This document shows, piece after piece, positions 1 through 9,129 of a DNA stretch of 64,000 bases (the first letter of the stretch is position 1; the number at the start of each line of letters is the position of its first letter). The stretch spans positions 1 to 64,000 of the forward strand of contig JAUXOL010000013.1 of assembly GCA_030682375.1 (NCBI GenBank), in the 5' to 3' direction. The position numbers and the translations under genes are program-made. This DNA comes from Gallionella sp. GTDB taxonomy: Bacteria > Pseudomonadota > Gammaproteobacteria > Burkholderiales > Gallionellaceae. The notes below the pieces were generated by a model that did no database searches, was not told where the DNA came from, and was given only the letters and a program-made list of their open reading frames with translations.

Positions 1-1317
1 AACAGCTGGCAGGGCGAGATATGGAACCGGCGCAAGAACGGCGAGATATATCCGGAATGGCTGAACATCACCGCGGTGACCGGCAAGGACGGCAAGGTCA
101 CGAACTATGTCGGCACCTTCATAGACTTCACCGAACGCAAAGAGATCGAGCACGCGCTCATCGAATCGATGCGCCAACTGGAGGAAAAGGAACTGGCCAA
201 GTCCCGTTTCCTCGCTGCGGCGGGACACGACCTGCGGCAACCGCTGGCTGCAGCCAACCTGTTCATCGACACGCTCAAGCTCACCTCCCCCACCGCCCAG
301 CAAAACGGGATCATCCAGCAACTGGATCAGGCGATGACCACGTTCAACGGCCTGCTCGACACCCTGCTGCATGTCTCGAAACTCGATGCTGGCGTGATCA
401 AGCCGGAATACATATCGATCGATGTGGCCGAGATATTCAGCTGGCTGGAACAGAATTTCGCGGCATTGACCGGGGAGAAGAAGATAGATTTCCGTCTGCG
501 TTTCCCCACGAAGGAAAAGCTGCTGATCCGCAGCGACATCGGCCTGGTCAACTCGGTGCTGATGAATCTCGTGTCCAATGCGATCAAGTTCACATCGCAC
601 AGCCCCGTCCTGGTCAGCGCCAGACGACGCAAGGGCGAGGTGCTGTTCCAGGTCTGGGATACTGGCACGGGCATTCCGGCGGAACTCATAGGGCACATCT
701 TCGACGAGTTCTACCAGATCGACAACCCGCAACGCGACCGCACCCGGGGACTTGGGCTCGGGCTATCCATCGTCAAGCGCGCCTTGGCGCTACTGGACAG
801 CGGGATCAGCTGCCGCTCACAGGTCGGGCGCGGCTCCGTCTTCGAGTTCAGCCTGCCGCTGGACAGCACCACGCTCGGAATTGAGCAGCAACCTCATGCG
901 GCGGCCGAAACGGACCAGCCGGACGACAAACTGTTCGTGCAAGGCAAGCGTTTTCTCGTGCTGGACGACGACATGCTGGTCGCACAAGCCATGGTCGCCC
1001 TGCTGGAAGGGATGGGTGGAAAGGTGGATTGCTTCCATAGCGCGGAAGAGGCGTTGCACCACTCCAGCATCGGACATGCCGATTATTTCATCATCGATTA
1101 CATGCTGGGCGGTTCGCTCAACGGCATCCAGTTCCTGAACCGGGTCCGGCAAAAGCTGGGGCATCCCATCCATGCGGTGCTGATGACGGGGGATACCTCG
1201 ACGGAGTTCATCCGGGAGGCAGCCAATTGCGAGTGGCCGGCGCTGCACAAACCGGTCAACATCCTCAGGCTGCAATCCGCCCTTGCCGCACAGGCGCCGA
1301 CGCTTCCGAACATCTGA
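1..1317 (+). CDS. Hybrid sensor histidine kinase/response regulator (5' end outside window)
   Basis: The reading frame is open from base 1, so only the last 438 residues are visible. In order they show the end of a PAS fold with its PAC-type segment (visible residues 1-45), a HisKA domain with the phospho-acceptor His at visible residue 76 (GHDLRQPL), a HATPase domain with N and G boxes (NLVSNAIKF, DTGTGIP, GLGLGLSIV), and a C-terminal receiver domain whose phospho-Asp is at visible residue 366 (FIIDYMLGG). The protein should autophosphorylate in response to a PAS-sensed or N-terminal signal and relay phosphate to its own receiver. There is no DNA-binding domain. Its ligand is unknown because the sensor part is cut off. 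The gene converges on the DAHP synthase gene. Confidence 0.9.
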   Translation, partial: NSWQGEIWNRRKNGEIYPEWLNITAVTGKDGKVTNYVGTFIDFTERKEIEHALIESMRQLEEKELAKSRFLAAAGHDLRQPLAAANLFIDTLKLTSPTAQQNGIIQQLDQAMTTFNGLLDTLLHVSKLDAGVIKPEYISIDVAEIFSWLEQNFAALTGEKKIDFRLRFPTKEKLLIRSDIGLVNSVLMNLVSNAIKFTSHSPVLVSARRRKGEVLFQVWDTGTGIPAELIGHIFDEFYQIDNPQRDRTRGLGLGLSIVKRALALLDSGISCRSQVGRGSVFEFSLPLDSTTLGIEQQPHAAAETDQPDDKLFVQGKRFLVLDDDMLVAQAMVALLEGMGGKVDCFHSAEEALHHSSIGHADYFIIDYMLGGSLNGIQFLNRVRQKLGHPIHAVLMTGDTSTEFIREAANCEWPALHKPVNILRLQSALAAQAPTLPNI

Positions 1318-1343
1318 ATGACCTGCCCCGCATCCGGGGCAAA

Positions 1344-2456
1344 CTAGTCCTGACGCTGCCTCAACGCGACGCGCTTGAGATACGCATCGCGCGCGATCTG
1401 CACGTCTTCGAGGAAGTACGGCAACTCCTTCAGCAGCAACGCCTGCGGCCCATCCACCAACGCTTTGGGCGGCGCCGGGTGGAAGTCCACCAGCACCATG
1501 TTCGCGCCCGCCATCACGCCCTGCGCGGTGGCGTGCATCACGTCGAGGATGCCGTCCGACGAGGCGGCGCGCGTGCCGACCGAGTGCGACGGATCGATGC
1601 ACACCGGCATGCGGGTCAATCGCTTGACCACCGGCACATGCGCGAAGTCCACCAGATTGCGATGCGGATCGCCCATGTTGGTCTTCATGCCACGCAGCCC
1701 GAAGATCACCTTGCGGTTGCCTTCCGATGCGAGGTATTCCGCCGCGTTCAGCGATTCGTCCAGCGTGATGCCGAAGCCGCGCTTGAGCAGGATAGGCATC
1801 TCGGTCTGGCGACCGACTATCTTCAGCAGCTCGAAATTCTGCGTGTTGCGCGTGCCGATCTGCAGCATCACGCCGGTCGGGTTGCCGGTCTCGCGCAGCG
1901 CGTCGTTGATCTCGTCGAGATGCGATTCGTGGGTGATCTCCATCGCGATCACCTTGATGCCGTGCTTGCCCGCGAGCTCGAACACATAGGGCAGGCACGC
2001 CTTGCCGTGCCCCTGGAACGCGTAAGGGCTGGTGCGCGGCTTGTATGCGCCCATGCGCGTGCACACCTGCCCGGCATCCGCGACCGCCTTCATCATGATC
2101 TCGACATGCTCGCGATTGTCCACCGCGCACAGTCCGGCGAACACATGCAGCGTGTCCTGCCCGAAGCGCACGCCGTTGTAGTCGAAATGGGTCGGCCGCT
2201 GCTCGTCCTTGTGCCGTCCGAGGATGCGATATTCCTCGGACACACGCACCACGCGCTCGACACAGGGCAGGCTCTGCATGTCCTCGATGTCCAGCGCCTT
2301 GGTGTTGCCGATCAGGTAGATCTCGGTGAGATTCTGTTCGATGCCGCGCTCGACATGCACGCGGGTCTGAATGCCCTCAAGCGTCGCGAGATGCGCCAGC
2401 AACTGGCGGTATTCCGGCGATTGTTCGCCGACGCTGGAGTTGAGGATCAATATCAT
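1344..2456 (-). CDS. aroF: 3-deoxy-7-phosphoheptulonate (DAHP) synthase, type I-beta
   Basis: It condenses phosphoenolpyruvate with erythrose 4-phosphate in the first step of the shikimate pathway. The 370-residue protein has an N-terminal ferredoxin-like regulatory fold (about residues 1-70), then the TIM barrel with conserved motifs GAYKPRTSPYAFQG, QIGTRNTQN, LLKRG and DPSHSVG. This is the Bacillus/Thermotoga-like subgroup rather than the E. coli AroG type. The ATG at 2456 was chosen because a GGAGA ribosome site lies just upstream and because the family begins with this short beta strand; a longer in-frame extension would run into slmA. It probably follows slmA in the same transcript (14-base gap). 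The gene symbol follows common usage for this subgroup. Confidence 0.93.
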   Translation of the reverse strand: MILILNSSVGEQSPEYRQLLAHLATLEGIQTRVHVERGIEQNLTEIYLIGNTKALDIEDMQSLPCVERVVRVSEEYRILGRHKDEQRPTHFDYNGVRFGQDTLHVFAGLCAVDNREHVEIMMKAVADAGQVCTRMGAYKPRTSPYAFQGHGKACLPYVFELAGKHGIKVIAMEITHESHLDEINDALRETGNPTGVMLQIGTRNTQNFELLKIVGRQTEMPILLKRGFGITLDESLNAAEYLASEGNRKVIFGLRGMKTNMGDPHRNLVDFAHVPVVKRLTRMPVCIDPSHSVGTRAASSDGILDVMHATAQGVMAGANMVLVDFHPAPPKALVDGPQALLLKELPYFLEDVQIARDAYLKRVALRQRQD

Positions 2457-2470
2457 GCAAGTCTCCGGAA

Positions 2471-3049
2471 TTATCTGCCCAGCAAAATTTTGCGTTGCGC
2501 CGTCCACCCCGCCAGCGGGTCGCGAGTAAAACCGCTCTTGGCAAACTGCTGCCAGCGGCCGATCACGTAGCACACCAGCAGGTTGGCATACGCACCCACG
2601 TCCGCCGCATCGCCCATCTCGCCCTGCGTCGCAGCGATGCGCAGCGACTGCTTGAGCGTCGCCTCGATGCGATCCAGCAACTGATTGATGCGGGCTTGCA
2701 GGCGCTCGTCCTCGTTGACCAGCGCATCGCCGATCAGCACGCGCGTCATGCCGCGGTTCTTCTGCGCGAAGCCGAGCAGCAGCGACACGATGGCATCGAC
2801 TTGCTGCAACCCGCTCTTCTCTTCCTGGATGATCTTGTTGATCAGGCCGAACACGGTCTGCTCGATGAATTCGATCAGGCCTTCGAACATCTGCGCCTTG
2901 CTGGCAAAGTGACGGTACAGCGCCGCCTCGGACAGTTCCAGCCTGGCCGCCAGCGCCGCCGTGGTGACCTTCTCGCCCTTGGGCTGCTCCAGCATCGCAG
3001 CTACTGTCTGCAGTATCTGCAGTTTGCGTTCGCCCGGTTTTGTAGCCAT
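2471..3049 (-). CDS. slmA: Nucleoid occlusion factor SlmA (TetR family)
   Basis: This 192-residue TetR-fold protein starts with MATKPGERKLQILQTVA and has the helix-turn-helix TTAALAARLELSEAALYRHF near residues 28-47. Length and sequence fit SlmA, which binds chromosomal SBS sites and blocks FtsZ assembly over the nucleoid. The C-terminal segment GRWQQFAKSGFTRDP is typical of the family. The ATG at 3049 has a GGGGGAAA ribosome site. In other proteobacteria slmA is often near argB and a pyrimidine-nucleotidase HAD gene, as here. It is followed on the same strand by the DAHP synthase gene. Confidence 0.92.
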   Translation of the reverse strand: MATKPGERKLQILQTVAAMLEQPKGEKVTTAALAARLELSEAALYRHFASKAQMFEGLIEFIEQTVFGLINKIIQEEKSGLQQVDAIVSLLLGFAQKNRGMTRVLIGDALVNEDERLQARINQLLDRIEATLKQSLRIAATQGEMGDAADVGAYANLLVCYVIGRWQQFAKSGFTRDPLAGWTAQRKILLGR

Positions 3050-3080
3050 GTTTCCCCCTGTCGTTCAGAAATATTGCACC

Positions 3081-3138
3081 GTAGGAGCGTGCCCTGCACG
3101 CGATTCGATTTGCTGTCGCGTGCAGGGCACGCTCCTAC
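3081..3138. repeat. REP-like perfect inverted repeat
   Basis: Two perfect 23-base arms (3081-3103 and 3116-3138) flank a 12-base loop. The outer bases read GTAGGAGCGTGCC. This is a strong hairpin with no T-run, so it looks more like a REP-type mobile palindrome than a terminator. The right arm supplies the TAG stop codon of the HAD nucleotidase gene. It lies between two genes transcribed in the same direction and could stabilise or attenuate the shared mRNA. Confidence 0.85.
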
Positions 3139-3782
3139 TGAGTGAAACGGTGCAGCGCACGCGGCAACTCCATCACATTCCGCACCTTCACGTCCACGCA
3201 GGGCGGATTGCGCGTCTCGGTGCTCACCCATACGGTGCGCATCCCCAGCCGCTTCGCGGCCATCAGGTTCTCGAGGCTGTCCTCCACCATCACGCACTGC
3301 GCCGCCTTGAGGCGATGACGGCGCAACAATCGCATGAAGCCGAAGCTGTCCGGCTTGGGACGATAGCGCGTCTGCTCCACCGCCATCACATCGTCGAACA
3401 GACCGTCGATGCGCAGCAGCTTCAGCACCGCATGCGCATAATGCTGCGGCGCATTGGAAAATACCACTTTCTTGCCCGGCAAGGCTTGCAGCACATGGCG
3501 CAGCCGCGGCTCGCGCAACACCATGTTCTCCAGCTCCGGGAACTGGTGGGTATGCCACAGAAAATGTTCCGGCTTCGTGCCGTGGTGGCGCATCAGCCCG
3601 GAGAGCGTCGCGCCGTAGCGCTTCCAGTAATGGATGCGCAACGCGTTCGCAGCGTCTTCGTCCAGTTGCAGATGCTGCTGCAGATACGCAGTCATGCTGC
3701 GGTTGATGTGCGGAAAGATGTGCGGCGTCGCGTTATGCAACGTGTTGTCCAGATCAAAAATCCATACCGGGCCAACCATCAT
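3135..3782 (-). CDS. HAD-family pyrimidine 5'-nucleotidase
   Basis: A 215-residue haloacid-dehalogenase-superfamily phosphatase. HAD motif I is DLDNTLHN (Asp nucleophile near residue 10), motif II is FSNA, the motif III lysine is in RYRPKP, and motif IV is VEDSLENL. The alpha-helical cap after motif I matches the SDT1/YjjG-like pyrimidine nucleotidase group, which dephosphorylates UMP/CMP-type nucleotides. The start is ATG ATG, so either Met is possible. The stop codon lies inside the adjacent palindromic repeat, suggesting that the repeat arrived at the very end of the gene. It lies between argB and slmA, a frequent proteobacterial arrangement. Exact substrate is inferred from family membership. 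Confidence 0.85.
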   Translation of the reverse strand: MMVGPVWIFDLDNTLHNATPHIFPHINRSMTAYLQQHLQLDEDAANALRIHYWKRYGATLSGLMRHHGTKPEHFLWHTHQFPELENMVLREPRLRHVLQALPGKKVVFSNAPQHYAHAVLKLLRIDGLFDDVMAVEQTRYRPKPDSFGFMRLLRRHRLKAAQCVMVEDSLENLMAAKRLGMRTVWVSTETRNPPCVDVKVRNVMELPRALHRFTQ

Positions 3783-3849
3783 GTTCGTCCGCAGATTAGA
3801 AAGACGGGTTTTAAATCTGCGTTCATCTGCGTAATCTGCGGGTAAGGTT

Positions 3850-4866
<1,017 letters not shown>

Positions 4867-4895
4867 TTACCTGTAAGGCAAGCTTCGCTATCGTC

Positions 4896-5384
4896 TCAAT
4901 GATGGTTATGATGCATGTGTCCGCCGTCTTGCGGTGCTGCCTTGGCCTCGGTCAGCGGCTTGACCGCCGCCTTGGCCTCGATTTTCACGATGCGCTTGTT
5001 CGCCAACCGGACATTCAGCGTCAGCGGCACGTCCTCGCCCGCCTTGAGCGGCGCCTTCAGCCCGAGCAGCATCAGGTGGTAGCCGCTCTCGCCGAGGTTG
5101 ACGCGCTGACCCGCGGGCAGTGCGATCTCCTTGACCTCGCGCATCTTCATCACGCCGCCTTCGTGCGTCATGCTGTGCAACTCGGCCGACTTGCATGCAG
5201 GGCTGGAGAAGCCCACCAGCGTCGCCGCCTGCTTGCTGGTGATGGTCACGTCCACCATCGCGGCGTCCTGCCCTGGCGCGGTGGCGCGCGACCATGCGCC
5301 TTCCGCCGAGACGTCGCCCGCATAAACATTGACGCTCAACAACAACGCCGCCAACAAACCGCCGATACGATACAAACTGTTCAT
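4896..5384 (-). CDS. Periplasmic copper chaperone PCu(A)C
   Basis: A 162-residue secreted protein with a Sec signal peptide (hydrophobic stretch to about residue 22, cleavage near VYAGD). The PCu(A)C beta-sandwich follows, with the copper-binding H(M)x10Mx21HxM pattern visible as LHSMTHEGGVMKMRE and GYHLMLLGLK. The C-terminus ends in a Met/His cluster (GGHMHHNHH) that should add a second copper site. The family delivers copper to the Cu-A or Cu-B centres of haem-copper oxidases. The ATG at 5384 has a GGAAGA ribosome site. It is transcribed divergently from a RegB-like kinase whose periplasmic loop is also Met/His rich, which hints at a shared role in copper or respiratory control. Confidence 0.92.
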   Translation of the reverse strand: MNSLYRIGGLLAALLLSVNVYAGDVSAEGAWSRATAPGQDAAMVDVTITSKQAATLVGFSSPACKSAELHSMTHEGGVMKMREVKEIALPAGQRVNLGESGYHLMLLGLKAPLKAGEDVPLTLNVRLANKRIVKIEAKAAVKPLTEAKAAPQDGGHMHHNHH

Positions 5385-5651
5385 GATGTCTTCCGTCGAT
5401 AGAGTTCTGGAGCGGCGGATTATACGTCCCCGCCGGGGACTGATGCACGAATGCCGGAGGATCGTATGGTTCGCCGTTTTCCGGCGAGCAAAGAGGGAGG
5501 AGATACTGCATGCGGGACATTGAATACGACTCTTGTCCGGCAAACCACACGACCCACGGGCAGAGCGGATTATTCGACAGAAAACACCCTGCGTGAATGC
5601 GGCATTTTGCCGCACCCACTCCCGCCCGCCAACCCGGTAGAATCGCGCTCC

Positions 5652-6974
5652 ATGACCGCTTCCCCATTCGCCGCCCAGACCGGACACAGCCATTTACGCC
5701 GCCTGCTATGGCTGCGCACCATCGCCATCGTCGCGCAATGCGCCGCACTCATGCTGGTGTTTCGCTTCCTCAAGATGGAACTGCAATGGCTGCCGATGAT
5801 CTCCGCGATCGCCGCGCTATCTGCGCTCAACCTGCTGAGCTGGTTGCGTTTGCGCAGCAGTCGGCCGGTCTCCAATGCGGAACTGTTCGCGCAGCTGTGC
5901 GCCGACGTGCTTGCGCTGTCGGTGCTGCTCTATTACGGCGGCGGCTCGACCAACCCCTTCATCTCCCTGTTCCTGCTGCCGCTGGTGATCGCCGCCGCGA
6001 CATTGCCGCACGGCTACACCTGGGCGATGACCGCACTGACCACCGGCAGCTACACCCTGCTGATGAAATACTACGTGCCGCTGCCGATGCCGCACGACAT
6101 GGGCAGCGACATGTCGGGCATGGACCATACGGCCATGGATCACACGACCCACGACATGAGTGCAATGAGCGTGGGCGAACTGCCGCAGGACAGCATCTTC
6201 GACCTGCATGTATTCGGCATGTGGCTGGGCTTCGTCATCAGCGCGGTGGTCGTCGCCTGGTTCGTCGTGAGGATGGCGCACGCAGTACGCGAACGCGATG
6301 CCGCACTGGCCAGGGTGCGCGAAGAGACGCTGCGCAACGAACGCATCGTGGCACTCGGCACACAGGCCGCCGGCGCGGCGCACGAACTCGGCACGCCGCT
6401 GGCTACGCTGGCGGTGGTGATCGGCGAACTGAAAAGCGAACCGGCCATGCAACCGGAATGGCGCGACAATCTGGACATCCTCGACGGACAGGTGCGGGCA
6501 TGCAAACGCATCCTCGACAAGCTGCTCGCCCATGCGCAGGATGGCGAAACGCAGCAATCGCTGGAACAATTCCTCGCGGAGACGCTGGACGAATGGCAGC
6601 TGCTGCGCCCCACGGTGCATTACCGCTACCGCGCATCCGGCGCCCAGCCCGCGCCGCAACTGCGTATCGATCCGGCGTTGCGCGCCGCGCTGCTGAACCT
6701 GCTCAACAATGCTGCCGATGCCTCGCCGGACGAGATCGACATCGAGGCACACTGGGATACCGGCCAGTTCACGCTGACCATACACGACCACGGCCAGGGA
6801 CTCACGCCCGAGGCCGCCGCCCGCGCCGGCTCGGCGTTCTTCACGACCAAGGAGGAAGGCCGCGGTCTGGGACTGTTCCTCGCCAACGCCACGGTGGAGC
6901 GGATGAGCGGCAAGGTGCGCCTGTTCAACCGCGAGAGCGGCGGGGCCACCACCGAGATCACCTTACCGTTATGA
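5652..6974 (+). CDS. regB: RegB/PrrB-like redox sensor histidine kinase with Met/His-rich loop
   Basis: A 440-residue membrane kinase. About six membrane segments lie between residues 18 and 220. The RegB quinone-sensing signature GGGSTNPF is at residues 95-102, the HisKA box with phospho-His at 244 (AAHELGTPLATL), and the HATPase N, G1 and G2 boxes at LLNLLNNAADAS, IHDHGQGL and GRGLGLFL. Known RegB proteins sense the redox state of the quinone pool and phosphorylate RegA. Odd feature: residues 145-173, in a loop predicted to be periplasmic, carry a dense Met/His/Asp run (MDHTAMDHTTHDMSAM) that looks like a copper-binding segment. The stop overlaps the regA-like start by four bases, and the upstream divergent gene is a copper chaperone. 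Confidence 0.88.
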   Translation: MTASPFAAQTGHSHLRRLLWLRTIAIVAQCAALMLVFRFLKMELQWLPMISAIAALSALNLLSWLRLRSSRPVSNAELFAQLCADVLALSVLLYYGGGSTNPFISLFLLPLVIAAATLPHGYTWAMTALTTGSYTLLMKYYVPLPMPHDMGSDMSGMDHTAMDHTTHDMSAMSVGELPQDSIFDLHVFGMWLGFVISAVVVAWFVVRMAHAVRERDAALARVREETLRNERIVALGTQAAGAAHELGTPLATLAVVIGELKSEPAMQPEWRDNLDILDGQVRACKRILDKLLAHAQDGETQQSLEQFLAETLDEWQLLRPTVHYRYRASGAQPAPQLRIDPALRAALLNLLNNAADASPDEIDIEAHWDTGQFTLTIHDHGQGLTPEAAARAGSAFFTTKEEGRGLGLFLANATVERMSGKVRLFNRESGGATTEITLPL

Positions 6975-7525
6975 CCATGAACGACATCCTCGGCGAACAG
7001 GCATCCTTGCTGCTGGTGGACGACGACGCCACCTTCTGCCGGGTATTGTCCGCCGCGCTGGAGAAACGCGGCTACAGCGTCAGTGTGGCCCTCAGCGTGG
7101 AGGAGGCACTGCCCCTCGCGCAAGCCAACCCGCCGGAATATGCCGTAGTGGACCTGAAGATGGGGGGAGCTCCCGGGCTTACGCTGGTCAAGGCACTACA
7201 TGAACTCGACCCGAACACGCGCATCGTGATGCTGACGGGCTATGCCAGCATCGCCACCGCCGTCGAGGCGATCAAGCTGGGCGCGACCCAGTACCTCGCC
7301 AAACCCGCCAATGCGGACGAGATCGTCGCGGCCTTCAGCCATGCGCCCGACGAGAACACCCAGCCGAAGGCCCAGCCCACGCTGATCGGCAATCTGGAAT
7401 GGGAACATATCCAGCGGGTGTTGCACGAACACGACGGCAACATCTCGGCCACTGCGCGCGCGCTCAACATGCACCGGCGCACACTGCAGCGCAAGCTGGG
7501 CAAACCCCCTTCGCGCGCAGACTAG
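6971..7525 (+). CDS. regA: RegA/PrrA-like response regulator
   Basis: A 184-residue two-domain regulator. The receiver domain (residues 12-125) has acidic residues in LLVDDDATF, phospho-Asp 61 in VVDLKMGG, Thr in MLTGYAS and Lys in YLAKPAN. The C-terminal Fis-type helix-turn-helix (about 140-177) reads NISATARALNMHRRTLQRKL, as in RegA/ActR/PrrA, which control respiration, carbon fixation and nitrogen genes. The ATG overlaps the kinase stop codon (ATGA), so the two are translated together. M-T-M-N begins the protein and the second Met is an alternative start. Confidence 0.92.
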   Translation: MTMNDILGEQASLLLVDDDATFCRVLSAALEKRGYSVSVALSVEEALPLAQANPPEYAVVDLKMGGAPGLTLVKALHELDPNTRIVMLTGYASIATAVEAIKLGATQYLAKPANADEIVAAFSHAPDENTQPKAQPTLIGNLEWEHIQRVLHEHDGNISATARALNMHRRTLQRKLGKPPSRAD

Positions 7526-7623
7526 AATTTAGCCCTCGCGGATTCCATGATTCTTTCGTATAGTTCGCCTCTCGCGGCGACCAGCCGCAAGCCGAACCAA
7601 TCGCAACACGCGAAAAACACCCG

Positions 7624-8496
7624 ATGACCGACGAAAGCACACGCGCCAAGCTAAAGCATGCCTTGGCCAATCTCGAATCCCTCCCCGCAATGCCGAGCAT
7701 CGCGCAGAAACTGCTCGCTCTCCCGCTCAATACCGAAGAGGGCGAGACCGAACTTCTGAGGCTGATCGGGCAAGACCCGCAGATATATGCCAAGCTGGTC
7801 GGCTTGGCCAACTCGCCTATCATGGGCGTGATGCGCAAGGTGACTAGCGTGCATGACGCGGCCCTGCTGCTCGGCCTGACCCGGGTCAAATCGGTCGCCA
7901 TCGGCATCGCTTCGATGTCCGACTTCTCCAAGCTCCCGCCGGGCCGCAACTTCAAGCCGCAGGATCTGTGGCTGCACTGCATGACCATCGCCGTGGTGAT
8001 GCGCACCATCGCAGCCGCGATGCCCTACGGCATCCGTCCGCCGGAAGACCAGATATTCCTCGCTGGCCTGCTGCATGACATCGGCTTCATGGCGCTGCAC
8101 TACCTCGACCATGACCTGAGCAACGAACTGCACCATCAGATTCAGCTGCAACCCAAACGCCCGGTGCTCGAAGTCGAACTGGAGACGCTGGGGATCACGC
8201 ATTGCTATATCGGATCACAGATCGCGCGACACTGGAACCTGCCGACGGAGATAGCCGCGGTGCTGGGCTACCACCATCCGCCCTATGTGGACGAGATGCC
8301 GGAGAAGAACCTGCTGGTAAGGCTGCTCAGCGTGGCCGAGAAGATCCTGCCGGATTTCGGCATCGCCGAACACACCGGAGAAATGGTCACGAACTTCGAG
8401 TGGGAAGAGTTGGGTATCAACCCGGCGGAAGCAGACGAGATCTGCCTCCAGGCCAACGAGCTCGCGGTGCAGGCCGCACAGATCGCCGGGATATAG
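7624..8496 (+). CDS. HDOD-domain signalling protein
   Basis: A 290-residue single-domain protein. The HDOD fold spans roughly residues 15-215 with the typical opening LPAMPSIAQKLLAL, then DPQIYAKLVGLANSP, the helix ALLLGLTRVKSVAIG and the HD-like AGLLHDIGFMALHYL. HDOD proteins are HD-domain relatives, usually without phosphohydrolase activity, that act as scaffolds in motility, biofilm or stress signalling. There is no attached GGDEF, EAL or receiver domain, so output must be through a partner. It converges on the CZB-domain gene (15-base gap). Function beyond domain assignment is unknown. Confidence 0.85.
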   Translation: MTDESTRAKLKHALANLESLPAMPSIAQKLLALPLNTEEGETELLRLIGQDPQIYAKLVGLANSPIMGVMRKVTSVHDAALLLGLTRVKSVAIGIASMSDFSKLPPGRNFKPQDLWLHCMTIAVVMRTIAAAMPYGIRPPEDQIFLAGLLHDIGFMALHYLDHDLSNELHHQIQLQPKRPVLEVELETLGITHCYIGSQIARHWNLPTEIAAVLGYHHPPYVDEMPEKNLLVRLLSVAEKILPDFGIAEHTGEMVTNFEWEELGINPAEADEICLQANELAVQAAQIAGI

Positions 8497-8511
8497 ACCG
8501 ACCGGGGAAGG

Positions 8512-8934
8512 TCAGCCTTCGTGCAGATGCCGGTTGATCCCGGTCAGCGCCTGGATGATGGCGCGCAACGCCTGGTTGTACTCGTTCCGGAATATCTCCC
8601 GCGCGGCGGAGCGTTCACCGGACTTGAGCTTTTCGACGATAAGCCCGCCGAACTGGTGGAACTGCCGGTGTGACTCTTTCAACTGATCGAACTCCGGCAA
8701 CTCCCGGAATGGCTCCAGTTCAGGCCCGCTGATCCAGCAGCCCAACTGGCAGAACCCGCTCTGTCCGACCATCACATGTTCCAGCGGCTCGCGGATGTTG
8801 CCCTCGATATGGTGGCCCAGACGCGCCTTCCACAGGATGTGGGCTTCGGCGGCACCAAGCAGATTGAGCTCCCTGCGCGAGGCGCGTGCTTCATCGAACC
8901 CAAAGAAATCTTTCACTCCGGCCAGCAGTGCCAT
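8512..8934 (-). CDS. Stand-alone CZB (chemoreceptor zinc-binding) domain protein
   Basis: A 140-residue soluble protein almost entirely composed of a CZB domain. The zinc-binding 3His/1Cys pattern is visible: His in EAHILWKARLGHHIEGN, Cys in FCQLGCWISGP, and His in SHRQFHQFGG. In known proteins CZB domains sense zinc or hypochlorite and regulate chemoreceptors or diguanylate cyclases such as DgcZ. Here the domain is free-standing, so it may regulate a partner in trans; the HDOD gene convergent to it and the cyclase at 24827 are candidates only by proximity. The ATG at 8934 was chosen for its GGAGGA ribosome site; an upstream Met would add ten unsupported residues. Confidence 0.85.
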   Translation of the reverse strand: MALLAGVKDFFGFDEARASRRELNLLGAAEAHILWKARLGHHIEGNIREPLEHVMVGQSGFCQLGCWISGPELEPFRELPEFDQLKESHRQFHQFGGLIVEKLKSGERSAAREIFRNEYNQALRAIIQALTGINRHLHEG

Positions 8935-9095
8935 GTCATCCTCCACTCGTTTGCATTGCAGCATTTATATCCGTCCCAGGCCGCGATAACAATATGCCTG
9001 AATGCCTATATATTCCGGCCTAGTCATTTCCCTAGATATCGATCTTCATCCGGCAAACGCGACGTATCCGGCTTCGCCGAGCGGCGCGCACGGAC

Positions 9096-9101
9096 TATAA
9101 T
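9096..9101 (+). promoter_or_regulatory. Candidate -10 box for dacC
   Basis: A perfect TATAAT lies 29 bases before the dacC start, giving a leader of about 20 bases that contains the AAAGGA ribosome site. No good -35 hexamer is visible 16-18 bases upstream. Confidence 0.45.
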
Positions 9102-9129
9102 TGCCATCCAAAAGGAAAAATCGCCGACC

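Noticed and set aside
1227..2570. A 447-codon plus-strand frame opposite the DAHP synthase gene.
   Set aside because: Shadow frame; no domain recognisable, no ribosome site.
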